32,551 nt of DNA from Caryophanales bacterium (GTDB lineage: Bacteria; Bacillota; Bacilli; Bacillales; Amphibacillaceae): positions 1 to 32,551 of the forward strand of contig JARIBO010000063.1 in the NCBI GenBank assembly GCA_029257405.1, given 5' to 3'. Shown one piece after another: positions 24,010 through 32,110 of this stretch (its first letter is position 1; each line of letters starts with the position of its first letter). The translations under genes were made by a program, and so were the position numbers. The notes under the pieces are model-generated. The model searched no databases. It saw only the letters and a list, made by a program, of their open reading frames with translations, and was not told the DNA's origin.

Positions 24010-24084
24010 GATAACCTCTTTAATTTAAGCTGCACTAAATAATTATTAACGAACCTCCTTCGAATATTTTTCACTTTCTATGAT

Positions 24085-24099
24085 TGATAGTGAGAATCA
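24085..24099. promoter_or_regulatory. Degenerate Fur box 3
   Basis: TGATAGTGAGAATCA matches the consensus at 11 of the 14 specified positions and keeps both outer TGA/TCA ends. It falls in the spacer behind a TTGACA element (24101-24106). Confidence 0.45.
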
Positions 24100-24161
24100 A
24101 TGTCAATTAGCCTTAGTAATATAATAACTTTTTAGAATTTTTTGTCAAGAGTTAATATAAT

Positions 24162-24203
24162 AAAAAAAGAGTTATACCGATTATAAGTACATCGATATAA
24201 CTC
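24162..24203 (-). terminator. Terminator of the FrnE-like gene
   Basis: Stem GAGTTATA / TATAACTC (24169-24176 and 24196-24203), continued by CGAT / ATCG after one mismatch, is followed on the minus strand by seven T. It begins 13 bp behind the stop codon. Confidence 0.8.
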
Positions 24204-24215
24204 AAATATAAAATT

Positions 24216-24917
24216 TCATTCACAAATTTCATCGGTACAAAAAGATCCTTGTTTCCCAGCTGCTTGAAGCTTTGGCTTTTCCACATATTCACTTCTTGCT
24301 TCTTTAATTACCTCTACAAAAACATCGATTGACTGTACACCAGAAAGTGCAAATTTATCATCAATAATAAAAAATGGCACGCCTTCGATTCCAATCTCTT
24401 TCGCTTCTTCAATATCATTGCGCACTTTTTTAGCGTAATTATTTAAACAAAGCAAACTTGTCACTTCTTCTAAATCGAGTGCAACTTCTTTTGCTAAACT
24501 TATTAAAACTTCATGATTACTAATTTCTGCCGCTTCACTAAAATAAGCATTTAATAAGCGTTCAGCCATTAATTCGCCTTTGTTTTTATCATAAGCATAC
24601 TTTACTAAACGATGTGCATCAAATGTATTTTGTTGTTTTATATTAGCGAAATTATAAACTAATTCTAATTCTTCAGCTTGCTGCTTAATTTTTTTAAGCA
24701 TTTCATTTACTTCAGTTTGTGTCAGGTTATATTTTTCTTGTAAATAGTCTAACATCTGAGTACCTTTGATTTCAGGCTTCTCTGCGTCTAATTCATAACT
24801 TTTCAGTTCAATTGTGACGTCATCTGATAGCCCAAGTTGCTCAAGTGCTAGTTCCAATTGTCTTTTACCTATGTAACAATATGGACACGTGTAATCGGAC
24901 CATAATTCTATCTTCAT
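24216..24917 (-). CDS. FrnE/DsbA-family thiol oxidoreductase
   Basis: 233 residues without a signal peptide, so cytoplasmic. The thioredoxin-fold active site CPYC is at residues 11-14 (SDYTCPYCYIGKR), followed by a helical insertion and the GIEGVPFFIIDDKFALSG cis-proline region near residue 195. The C-terminus carries a second pair, C-x4-C (FCTDEICE), as described for the FrnE subgroup, where it takes part in disulfide exchange. B. subtilis YwbO is similar. The ATG has GAGGTG, and the ribosome site directly abuts a 15-bp hairpin. The gene lies 77 bp behind fni on the same strand. Physiological substrates are unknown; oxidative-stress protection is reported for FrnE relatives. Confidence 0.9.
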   Translation of the reverse strand: MKIELWSDYTCPYCYIGKRQLELALEQLGLSDDVTIELKSYELDAEKPEIKGTQMLDYLQEKYNLTQTEVNEMLKKIKQQAEELELVYNFANIKQQNTFDAHRLVKYAYDKNKGELMAERLLNAYFSEAAEISNHEVLISLAKEVALDLEEVTSLLCLNNYAKKVRNDIEEAKEIGIEGVPFFIIDDKFALSGVQSIDVFVEVIKEARSEYVEKPKLQAAGKQGSFCTDEICE

Positions 24918-24930
24918 TTAGAGCACCTCA

Positions 24931-24971
24931 TTTCAAGCTAATTGTAGCATAACCACACAATTAACTTGAAA
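24931..24971 (-). other. Long hairpin abutting the FrnE-gene ribosome site
   Basis: TTTCAAGTTAATTGT / ACAATTAGCTTGAAA (minus strand; arms 24957-24971 and 24931-24945) pair over all 15 positions if one U-G pair is allowed, around an 11-nt loop. There is no T-run, and the stem ends directly at the TGAGGTG ribosome site, so it is not a standard terminator for fni. Confidence 0.65.
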
Positions 24972-24994
24972 TTTACTGCTCACTTTAAAATAAA

Positions 24995-26044
24995 TTACTC
25001 GTCTAATAAAGAACGACCCATTATAGATAAACGACGTGTATTTTGTAATTCAGCAATGTTTTTTACACCAATTCCAAACATAGCAATTTTCAGTTCTAAT
25101 TCAATTCGGTCCATTTCAAGTATAACTGCATCAACTGATTCAGTAGCAGCTTCAAGTAATTGACGTGCATAACCTACCATATCTGCGCCGATTGTAATTG
25201 CTTTTGCCGCATCTAGCCCTGTTTTCATTCCACCACTGGCAATAATAGGTACACCTTCGACATGTTTTTTTACAGATACTATACAATCTTTTGTTGGTAA
25301 TCCCCAACTATTAAATGCTTCTGCAGCTGCCTTTTTAAGTGGATCTTTGCTTCGTAATTTTTCAACTTGACTCCATGAAGTCCCTCCAGCACCTGCAACA
25401 TCTATATATGCTATTCCAACTTCTTTTAATTTTTTAGCAACATGTCCATCAATGCCGAAACCAACTTCTTTAATCCCAATTGGTTGATCTATTTCACGGC
25501 AAATTTTTTCAATTTTTGGTAGTAATTCGGCAAAATTTAAATCCCCGCCATCTTGAATCACTTCCTGGAGACTATTTAAGTGAAGCACTAAAGAATCAGC
25601 ACCTGTTGCGTCAATAATTTGTTTAACTTCTTCGACACCATAACCATAATTTAATTGAACTGCGCCTAAATTAGCAATTAAAGGTACTGTTTGTGCTGAC
25701 TTTCTAATCATAAATGATTCTTTGTGTGCATCACTTTCAAGTAATGCGCGTGTTGAACCTAGACCAATTGCCCATCCTTTATCTTCAGCAGCTTTTGCTA
25801 AGTTATGATTAATATTTGCAGCAAGATCAGATCCTCCTGTCATTGAACTTACTAAAAAGGGTGCTTTAATGTTTTTATTTAAAAATGATGATTCTATGCT
25901 AATTTCATTAAAATTAATTTCTGGTAAAGCATTATGAATAAATGAGATACCTTCTAATCCTGTCGTTTTATTTACCCCTTCAACATTTTCTTGTAAACAT
26001 AAATCGATATGTTCTGTTTTTCGTTGATTAATATCTAAACTCAT
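24995..26044 (-). CDS. fni: Type 2 isopentenyl-diphosphate delta-isomerase (FMN-dependent)
   Basis: 349 residues from the ATG at 26042-26044. An ATG five codons earlier overlaps the GGAGG that serves the chosen start, and 349 is the usual length (as in S. aureus). Seen in order: RKTEHIDLCL (substrate-binding start), APFLVSSMTGG near 65, GLGSTRALLES near 94, HLNSLQEVIQDGG near 150, and GGMKTGLDAAKAITIGAD near 265 (FMN phosphate region). The enzyme interconverts IPP and DMAPP. In Bacillota it commonly accompanies the mevalonate route, which hints at a staphylococcal or lactobacillar-type isoprenoid pathway (inference). Confidence 0.95.
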   Translation of the reverse strand: MSLDINQRKTEHIDLCLQENVEGVNKTTGLEGISFIHNALPEINFNEISIESSFLNKNIKAPFLVSSMTGGSDLAANINHNLAKAAEDKGWAIGLGSTRALLESDAHKESFMIRKSAQTVPLIANLGAVQLNYGYGVEEVKQIIDATGADSLVLHLNSLQEVIQDGGDLNFAELLPKIEKICREIDQPIGIKEVGFGIDGHVAKKLKEVGIAYIDVAGAGGTSWSQVEKLRSKDPLKKAAAEAFNSWGLPTKDCIVSVKKHVEGVPIIASGGMKTGLDAAKAITIGADMVGYARQLLEAATESVDAVILEMDRIELELKIAMFGIGVKNIAELQNTRRLSIMGRSLLDE

Positions 26045-26116
26045 TTTACCTACCTCCATAATATATAATACATCTTATTATATCTGTTATTTTAGCTAAA
26101 GCTAACTGGATAAATT

Positions 26117-26917
26117 TTATAAATTTGTTTCCTCTTGCTCAATTTTATACCCTTTATCTATCCACTTACTAAAACCATCTGAATACATTTTAACATTTTC
26201 AATGCCTGCAATTTTTAAACCTACTAAATTTAAACATGCCGAACCACCAGAACCACATGATACAATGACTTCATCTTGGTTTTTTAAGTTTTGAAAATGT
26301 TCTTTTAGTTCATTTGGTGAACGCCACTTCCCATCTTCAGTAAAAACATCTTTAGAAACATAATTAACTGCATTTGGAATATGTCCTGCTTTTTTGTATT
26401 TAGGTTCTTTTTTTCCTAAAAACCGTTCTGTTGACCTTGAATCAATTAATACAGATGAGTCGTCTGTTAGCTTTTCTTTAATATATTCTGTTGAAACTGC
26501 GCGAGACTCAATTGGGCTTATCACATAATTTGTCTTTTTAAATTGGGATTTTTCTGTTGTTAATTCATTGTTTTCATTTTCCCAACCTTCAATTCCACCA
26601 TCTAAAATAGCTAGCTCTTTATGATTTAAATAATAAAATACATAGTAGGCTTTAGCAGATGTCCGGTAATTTCCTTCATCATACAAAACGATTTTTGCTG
26701 TGTTATTTATTCCTTTTTCACCTAGCGTTTTTCCTAATTCAGTCAAATCAGGTAAATAAGTTGTTTGACCTGTAAAATGTTTCTTTCCTTCTAAATGTAT
26801 GGCGCCTTTAATATGGCCTCTATCATAGGCTTCTTCACTTCTTAAATCTAGAATAATTAAGCTACTATGTGCTCTTTTCTTTTTTAATTCTTCTGGATTT
26901 ATAATTATTTTTGACAT
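26117..26917 (-). CDS. Tandem-rhodanese sulfurtransferase (thiosulfate / 3-mercaptopyruvate type)
   Basis: 266 residues with two rhodanese domains. The N-terminal one (about 5-120: DLRSEEAYDRGHIKGAIHL) has no catalytic cysteine at its active-site loop (YDEGNYRTS). The C-terminal one (about 140-260) carries the active Cys221 in VSCGSGGSACLN. The CGSGxxA loop resembles mercaptopyruvate sulfurtransferases more than classic rhodaneses (CRKGxT). It transfers sulfane sulphur to thiol acceptors. GAGGTG precedes the ATG. Divergent from the carboxypeptidase gene; 72 bp upstream of fni with no clear terminator between them. Confidence 0.88.
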   Translation of the reverse strand: MSKIIINPEELKKKRAHSSLIILDLRSEEAYDRGHIKGAIHLEGKKHFTGQTTYLPDLTELGKTLGEKGINNTAKIVLYDEGNYRTSAKAYYVFYYLNHKELAILDGGIEGWENENNELTTEKSQFKKTNYVISPIESRAVSTEYIKEKLTDDSSVLIDSRSTERFLGKKEPKYKKAGHIPNAVNYVSKDVFTEDGKWRSPNELKEHFQNLKNQDEVIVSCGSGGSACLNLVGLKIAGIENVKMYSDGFSKWIDKGYKIEQEETNL

Positions 26918-27077
26918 GTTCTTTACACCTCATTTTTTATTCTAACTGTGCAAATGACTGGCATAGGATTAATAAAGATATATTTATTTTACCATACATC
27001 ATTCTATTCATAAAAAAACATTAAGTTGCTTTTAAAATTTATCATGAGAAAATAAATATTAGAGAAAGAGGGATCAC

Positions 27078-28082
27078 ATGCCAAAGAAAATAATTTTTAT
27101 TGCACTTATTTTAAGCCTCTTATTAGTCAGTTGCAAGTCTTTAAATCAACCGGAAGAGCCTGAAATTCAAAAGTCAGTTATCCCAGAAAAGAACTCGGAT
27201 GAAACAAACGAGGTTATATTACCTGAAGAACACTTACAAAAATTTGATTCAGGAAAATCTGTTCATAATTTGAATGATTTTTTATTTTCGCTTGGTTATG
27301 ATATCGGTACGCAAGAATTATTTGATACTTTAACAACATGGGCGATTACAGATATTCAATTGCAATTAACACCTCTTAATGCAACAGGCATATATGATGA
27401 ACTGACGAAAAAAACATTACATTCATTAAAAGATGACACAGCAACAATTACTGTTGGAAAAAAATTGATTCGACCAAGTAATCCAAATAAATTACCCGAA
27501 GTAACTGAAAATCCTTATGATTTATTAGCGCTTATTAATAAAGAGCACGCCCTTCCAAACGATTATATTCCAAATGATTTAACTGTACCAAATGTACCTT
27601 TTCCTTTTTCAGAAAGTGATCCAAAAAAACAATTAAGAAAAATTGCTGCGGTTGCCTTAGAAGAACTATTTAAAGCTTCTGATGATGATGGTTTAGAGTT
27701 ATTTGCTCTGTCTGGTTATCGTTCTTACGAAAGACAAAAAACAATCTTTAATAATAACATAGCACGACACGGTGAAGAACATGCTAACACTTATAGTGCT
27801 CGTCCAGGCGAGAGTGAACATCAAACTGGACTTGTAATGGACCTTACAAATCAAGCTGTTAATTTCGAGTTGGTTACCGAGTTTGGCCAGACGAAAGAAG
27901 GTATATGGTTAAAAAACAATGCCCATAACTATGGTTATATTATCCGCTACCCTGAAGATAAAGTCGATATTACTAAATATCAATATGAACCTTGGCATTT
28001 ACGTTTTGTAGGAGTAAAACTCGCTACAGAATTATATAAAAACGAAATAACTTTAGATGAATATTATAAAAAGCAGCTATAA
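27078..28082 (+). CDS. D-alanyl-D-alanine carboxypeptidase lipoprotein, VanY/LdcB type, with peptidoglycan-binding-like domain
   Basis: 334 residues. Lipobox LLVSC puts the lipidated Cys at 19. Residues about 60-120 resemble a PG_binding_1 repeat (FLFSLGYDIGT, NATGIYDELTKKTL). The M15B peptidase domain (about 150-330) holds SGYRSYERQ, the zinc-site ESEHQTGLVMDLT (His248, Asp255) and the distal EPWHLR (His307). It trims the terminal D-Ala (or an equivalent cross-peptide residue) from peptidoglycan stems at the outer membrane face. Monocistronic, with GAGGG before the ATG and its own terminator overlapping the stop. Nothing in the context suggests a vancomycin-resistance cluster. Confidence 0.9.
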   Translation: MPKKIIFIALILSLLLVSCKSLNQPEEPEIQKSVIPEKNSDETNEVILPEEHLQKFDSGKSVHNLNDFLFSLGYDIGTQELFDTLTTWAITDIQLQLTPLNATGIYDELTKKTLHSLKDDTATITVGKKLIRPSNPNKLPEVTENPYDLLALINKEHALPNDYIPNDLTVPNVPFPFSESDPKKQLRKIAAVALEELFKASDDDGLELFALSGYRSYERQKTIFNNNIARHGEEHANTYSARPGESEHQTGLVMDLTNQAVNFELVTEFGQTKEGIWLKNNAHNYGYIIRYPEDKVDITKYQYEPWHLRFVGVKLATELYKNEITLDEYYKKQL

Positions 28083-28101
28083 TTTTTATAGCTGCTTTTT
28101 T
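28068..28101 (+). terminator. Terminator of the carboxypeptidase gene
   Basis: A 14-bp stem AAAAAGCAGCTATA / TATAGCTGCTTTTT (28068-28081 and 28087-28100) includes the stop codon and ends in a T-run. The gene on the other strand ends at 28103, so it likely serves both. Confidence 0.85.
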
Positions 28102-28102
28102 A

Positions 28103-28555
28103 TTAAAACGGTTTAAGAATCATTAAGACAATAATCAGTGCTAAAATAGCATTTGTTAAATGTTCATAAAAAAACAATTCCTTAGCTGCTACATTATAAG
28201 CTTCTGGAATATCATCGCCCTTATGGTCTTTTAGAATTCTTTTAATTGGTTTCGTTCGAGAGATTAAAAGTAACGGTGCTAACGCCAGAGCTATTAAATA
28301 CAAAATTAAACTTAATGTAAACCAAATTTCTGTAAATAATCCAGGTCGTAAGATCCCCATTATCACTCCTGTTACAAGTAATAAAGTACCACCTACCGTT
28401 ACAAATATATGTACTTTCTTTCTTATGTAATAAGCATGTCTTAATTCAGTCATTGTTTTTGCATGCATTGCAATATACGTTAATACAAATCCGGGACCTA
28501 GACCAATGATCGCAGAAAAGATATGAATAAGTAAAATAAATTTATACAGTGTCAC
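28103..28555 (-). CDS. DUF2269-family integral membrane protein
   Basis: 150 residues with four hydrophobic segments (about 5-27, 48-68, 78-100, 128-147). The IHIFSAIIGLGPGFVLTYI opening and the HIFVTVGGTLLLVTG segment fit the DUF2269 group of four-helix membrane proteins; function unknown. The histidines in the first and second helices could be haem or metal ligands, but that is speculation. It is the last gene of the deaminase-kinase-DUF2269 run, 27 bp behind the kinase. Confidence 0.72.
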   Translation of the reverse strand: MTLYKFILLIHIFSAIIGLGPGFVLTYIAMHAKTMTELRHAYYIRKKVHIFVTVGGTLLLVTGVIMGILRPGLFTEIWFTLSLILYLIALALAPLLLISRTKPIKRILKDHKGDDIPEAYNVAAKELFFYEHLTNAILALIIVLMILKPF

Positions 28556-28582
28556 CGTAATTCCTCCGACTTTATTAAGCTA

Positions 28583-29455
28583 TCATTTTGTAACATAACG
28601 ATTTAATATGTCATCTATTTGTTTTCCGTAAACTTCACCAAACATAATAAGATGAACAAGTAAATAATATAATTGATAAATTGGTTTAATCTCTTCATAA
28701 TTTTCATTTAACGGGAAGGTTTCTTTATAAGAATCATAGAACTCTTTTGTAAAGCCACCGAATAATTCAGTAAAAGCAAGTTCTAAATGACGGTCCCCAT
28801 AAAAGAATGATGGATCTACTAAGTATGGTTCACCTGCTCTTCCTACTAACCAATTTCCACCATATAAATCACCATGTAAAAATGACGGCTCAACAAATGT
28901 AGGTATCCATTTATCTAATTGATCTAATAGTTTTAAAAATTTCGTTTTTCGCGCGCCTGTCAAAATACCTTTATTAATTGCATTTTTTACGTGGTGTCCT
29001 AAACGATATTCTCCGAAATAAGCAAGCCAATTAGGCCTAAGTGCGTTTGGTTGATTTAAAATACCTATGTATGTACTATTACCAAATCCATGCATTGACC
29101 CAAAGTTTTGATGTAATTTTGCTAAGTTTCTTCCAAGCTTTATTTCAGTATCTGGAGACTTCACACCTTCTATCCATTCCATTAAAAGAAATGCTTCCCC
29201 TGGTGAATCAGAATATGATAAATAATTAGGCACTGAAATTGTGTCTGTTTCTTTAATTATTCTTAGACCAATTGCTTCGCTTTTAAAAAAGCCTTTTCCT
29301 GAATTTGCATGATGTTTCATAAAGTACTCACCTTGTTCTGTTTTCACATAATAAGCTTCATTAATCGAGCCACCCGTGATCTTTTTAACTGCGAGTAATT
29401 TCGAATTATCACGACCATTTTCTAAGCCGATTTTTGTCATCGTTTCAATACTCAT
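28583..29455 (-). CDS. Fructosamine / ketosamine kinase family protein
   Basis: 290 residues, the normal length. GGSINEAYYVKT is the nucleotide loop (about 27-38), FMKHH holds the ATP-binding Lys (about 47), HGDLYGGNWLV the catalytic loop (about 194-204), and VDPSFFYGDRHLELA the metal-binding segment. The family phosphorylates ketosamines (or ribulosamines) on proteins or amino acids, leading to deglycation. The gene starts one base after the deaminase stop, so they are translationally coupled, and DUF2269 follows. The link between deamination and deglycation is not explained by known pathways. Confidence 0.88.
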   Translation of the reverse strand: MSIETMTKIGLENGRDNSKLLAVKKITGGSINEAYYVKTEQGEYFMKHHANSGKGFFKSEAIGLRIIKETDTISVPNYLSYSDSPGEAFLLMEWIEGVKSPDTEIKLGRNLAKLHQNFGSMHGFGNSTYIGILNQPNALRPNWLAYFGEYRLGHHVKNAINKGILTGARKTKFLKLLDQLDKWIPTFVEPSFLHGDLYGGNWLVGRAGEPYLVDPSFFYGDRHLELAFTELFGGFTKEFYDSYKETFPLNENYEEIKPIYQLYYLLVHLIMFGEVYGKQIDDILNRYVTK

Positions 29456-29456
29456 T

Positions 29457-29906
29457 TTATCGTTCCTTCCATAACTTCATAGGATTTATAGTTTCATCCG
29501 TTATTTCTTGTTTTATCATGCTTATATCTCTTTTTATTTTATCTTTACTTATTTCCTCATAAATATATTTTGGTTTTCTTAAACCGAATGCTAAAGCGTC
29601 CTCTAATGATTGAGCATAATAAACCTTTTTTATATTAGAAAAATACATTGCGCTCAAACACATTGAACAAGGCTCTCCACTAGCATAAATTACGCAATCT
29701 GATAAATCGAATGTTTGTAAATCTTTTTGTGCTTTCTTTATCGCAACAAGTTCTGCGTGATCTGTTATATCATAATTTAAATGGAGTTCGTTTACGCCTT
29801 GGGCAATAATTTTATTGTTTTTCACTAAAACTGCACCAAATGGTTGTCCGCCTGACTTTACATTTTTTACTGCTAAATCAACAGCTTGCTTCAAAAAAAA
29901 TGTCAT
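29457..29906 (-). CDS. Guanine-deaminase-like nucleoside/base deaminase
   Basis: 149 residues of the CDA fold with zinc-site motifs HAE (His50, Glu52) and PCSMC (Cys80, Cys83). The C-terminal part (YYAQSLEDALAFG, ending in NPMKLW) resembles GuaD-type guanine deaminases, which close their site with a swapped C-terminal tail. It probably converts guanine to xanthine; a related cytosine or tRNA deaminase activity is less likely because tRNA deaminase TadA has a different C-terminus. First gene of the run, AAAGGAG before ATG, divergent from degV. Confidence 0.82.
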   Translation of the reverse strand: MTFFLKQAVDLAVKNVKSGGQPFGAVLVKNNKIIAQGVNELHLNYDITDHAELVAIKKAQKDLQTFDLSDCVIYASGEPCSMCLSAMYFSNIKKVYYAQSLEDALAFGLRKPKYIYEEISKDKIKRDISMIKQEITDETINPMKLWKER

Positions 29907-30007
29907 ATCAATTCTCCTTTTGCGTGCTTACCCTTAATATTAATATAGTTAAGTCAATTAAGCTAATAATTAATATCTTTTACTATCCGCCAAAAAAACA
30001 ATAATAA

Positions 30008-30036
30008 TAGGCACACTTGTTAATAACTGATATAAT
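30008..30036 (+). promoter_or_regulatory. degV promoter
   Basis: A perfect -10 TATAAT (30031-30036) lies 17 bp after a weak -35 TAGGCA. Transcription would begin about 30043, downstream of the first ATG-like codons of the frame, which fixes the true start further in. Confidence 0.6.
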
Positions 30037-30067
30037 GAAATTATATACTGTGAAATGGGTGATATTA

Positions 30068-30922
30068 TTGGAGATTCAATTAATGACTGACGGTGGCGCT
30101 GACATCCCGAGCGAAATTAGTAATGACACAAACATTACTATTGTCCCACTTTACCTTAGATTTGGTGATCAGGAATATAAAACTGGAGAAACTTTAGACT
30201 CTACAACATTTCATAAAAAAATAAAAGAGCTTAAACAAGTGCCTAAATCTTCCGCACCAAGTCCTAATGATTTTTATGAGGCGTTCAAAAAAGTTGAACA
30301 AGACATACCTATCCTACTAATTAATATTTCTCAAACATTAAGTTCAACATACGAAAATGCTTTACTTGCCAAAAAACAAATATTAGACGAAGAACCTTCA
30401 CGCAATATCGCTATCATTGATGCAAAATCTGCATCTTGTGGTATTGGACTTTTATTTCATGAAACTAAAAAGAAAATTGAAGAAGGCTACAGTTTTGAAG
30501 AGCTTGTCGCACATTTAGAAGATAAAGTTGAAAATATGAGTACACTTTTCCTTTTAAAATCGTTAGACAATTTAATTTTAGGTGGGCGTTTAGATAGAGT
30601 TCAAGGTGCTATTGCAAAAACACTCAATATTAAATTGCTCTTAAAAGCTGGAGAAGATGGTTCTGTAGAAGTGTCTGAAAAGATTCGTGGAACTAAGAGA
30701 TCGCTTAAACGATTCATTAATCAAATTGAAGAATACGTAACAAATGTAGAAGAAAAAACAATTGTGATGACACATACAAATGCAAAAGAATATGGTCAAA
30801 GTGTCCTAAATAAAATCCTCGATAGATATCCTTTTAAAGAAGCATACTTAACTGAAACAGGTCCGCTTATTTCAACTTATGCTGGTGAAGAAGGCTTAGT
30901 TATTTCATTTTTTAATACCTAA
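30068..30922 (+). CDS. DegV family fatty-acid-binding protein
   Basis: 284 residues if started at TTG 30068 (after GGGTG six bases upstream). The frame stays open upstream, but the -10 box lies inside that part, and family members begin with a short strand like this one (EIQLMTDGGADIP). Seen in order: VPLYLRFGD near 30, KSSAPSPNDFYEAF near 62 (fatty-acid entrance), NISQTLSSTYENA near 85, IIDAKSASCGIG near 115, and LLKAGEDGSVEVSEKIRG near 198. DegV proteins bind acyl chains and can hand them to fatty-acid kinase (FakB role). Usual TDSTADL is TDGGADI here, a change in the first phosphate-binding loop; a family variant is likely. Monocistronic with a terminator. Confidence 0.88.
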   Translation: MEIQLMTDGGADIPSEISNDTNITIVPLYLRFGDQEYKTGETLDSTTFHKKIKELKQVPKSSAPSPNDFYEAFKKVEQDIPILLINISQTLSSTYENALLAKKQILDEEPSRNIAIIDAKSASCGIGLLFHETKKKIEEGYSFEELVAHLEDKVENMSTLFLLKSLDNLILGGRLDRVQGAIAKTLNIKLLLKAGEDGSVEVSEKIRGTKRSLKRFINQIEEYVTNVEEKTIVMTHTNAKEYGQSVLNKILDRYPFKEAYLTETGPLISTYAGEEGLVISFFNT

Positions 30923-30957
30923 ACAAGCTGTTAATTAAATTAACAGCTTGTTTTTTT
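30922..30957. terminator. Terminator shared by degV and the PTS_EIIC_2 gene
   Basis: A 13-bp stem AACAAGCTGTTAA / TTAACAGCTTGTT (30922-30934 and 30940-30952) is followed by seven T in the plus direction. The convergent gene stops at 30956, inside the T-run. Confidence 0.82.
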
Positions 30958-31972
30958 ATTCATAACTAATTGTCATATCACCTTGTTTAATCCAGTTTTT
31001 CTTTTTCATATATGTAGCAATTATAATACTAATAACTGCTGGTGCTAAAATATGCATTACAATCATTAATATAAATACATTCATCGTAAAACCCATCGTT
31101 TCTAACATCATAATTTGTCCGACAAATCCACTTGTGCCCATTCCTGCTCCAGCTGTATTATTTGTCATATTAAACATAGTTATACCGATTGGTGCTATAA
31201 TTGCTCCTGCGATTGTTGGCGGAATAAGTATTAAAGGATTTCTAATAATATTTGCTACTTGTAACATGGATGTACCGATTCCTAAAGCTATAAACCCACC
31301 TATACCATTCTCTTTATAACTTGTCGAGGCAAAACCAACCATTTGCGCTGAACACCCGAGTGCTGCTGCACCTGCTGCTAAACCATCTAAAGAAAGCATA
31401 AATGCAATTGCTACACTAGATATTGGGGCTGTTAGTGCCCATCCCATTAATACTGCAACAACAATCCCCATAACTATTGGCCTTTGTGTCGTTGACCAAT
31501 TTATTATGTCACCAAACCACACCATAAATGTTGCTACTGGTATACCAATAAATTTACCAACATAAAAACCAGTAAATATCGTTGCAAGTGGCGTAACAAT
31601 AATATCTACTCGAGTTAGTTTATAAAAAAACTTCCCTACTTCTGTAGCAAAAATAACTGCTACATAACTTACTGCAGGTCCACCCAGTTCTGCACCAAAC
31701 GCTCCTGCAAAAAGTGCTGCAAAAAGAACAAGCGGTGGTGCTTTTAATCCATAAGCAATTGCAACACCAATTGCACCTCCCATAATTTTATTGTCCATTG
31801 CAAAGCTTCCCATTTCAACAAAAGATTCAATTCCTAATTGCTCACCGGTTGTTTTAATTATAAGTCCAATAATAAGCGATGAAAATAAACCAAGAGCCAT
31901 ATAACTTAGTGCCGTAATTGTATATTCTCTAATTGAAAGAGAAATGCCTTTTTTATTCAAATAATTTATCAT
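30956..31972 (-). CDS. PTS_EIIC_2-family membrane protein (PTS transporter subunit IIC-like)
   Basis: 338 residues, glycine- and alanine-rich, with about nine or ten membrane segments. The MINYLNKKGISLSIREY start, the GLKAPPLVLFAALFAGAFGAELGGPAVSY segment (quoted only as its first part GLKAPPLVLFAALF, about 80-93) and NTAGAGMGTSGFVGQ (about 277-291) match the conserved PTS_EIIC_2 family found alone in Bacillota genomes. No EIIA or EIIB partner lies in the window, so a true phosphotransferase role is unproven. AAAGGAG precedes the ATG. Divergent from the nitroreductase. Confidence 0.8.
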   Translation of the reverse strand: MINYLNKKGISLSIREYTITALSYMALGLFSSLIIGLIIKTTGEQLGIESFVEMGSFAMDNKIMGGAIGVAIAYGLKAPPLVLFAALFAGAFGAELGGPAVSYVAVIFATEVGKFFYKLTRVDIIVTPLATIFTGFYVGKFIGIPVATFMVWFGDIINWSTTQRPIVMGIVVAVLMGWALTAPISSVAIAFMLSLDGLAAGAAALGCSAQMVGFASTSYKENGIGGFIALGIGTSMLQVANIIRNPLILIPPTIAGAIIAPIGITMFNMTNNTAGAGMGTSGFVGQIMMLETMGFTMNVFILMIVMHILAPAVISIIIATYMKKKNWIKQGDMTISYE

Positions 31973-32052
31973 TGTTACGCTCCTTTATCACTGTCTTGTC
32001 ACATGTATAGTATCTTACATATGACTGATAAATAGCAAGCCATACAAGTTTA

Positions 32053-32081
32053 TTGCTATTAATTTTTTGTTTAGCTATAAT
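32053..32081 (+). promoter_or_regulatory. Nitroreductase gene promoter
   Basis: TTGCTA (32053-32058), 17-bp spacer, perfect TATAAT (32076-32081), 29 bp before the start codon. Confidence 0.7.
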
Positions 32082-32110
32082 TTATATAGAAGATCCTAAG
32101 GAGGATTATA

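Noticed and set aside
27078-28082. Vancomycin-resistance cluster around the VanY-type gene
   Set aside because: No vanS/vanR, ligase or VanX-like genes nearby; the gene looks like an ordinary cell-wall carboxypeptidase.
30017-30067. Longer N-terminus for the degV frame
   Set aside because: A perfect -10 TATAAT lies inside this stretch and DegV proteins start at the next strand, so it is promoter, not coding.
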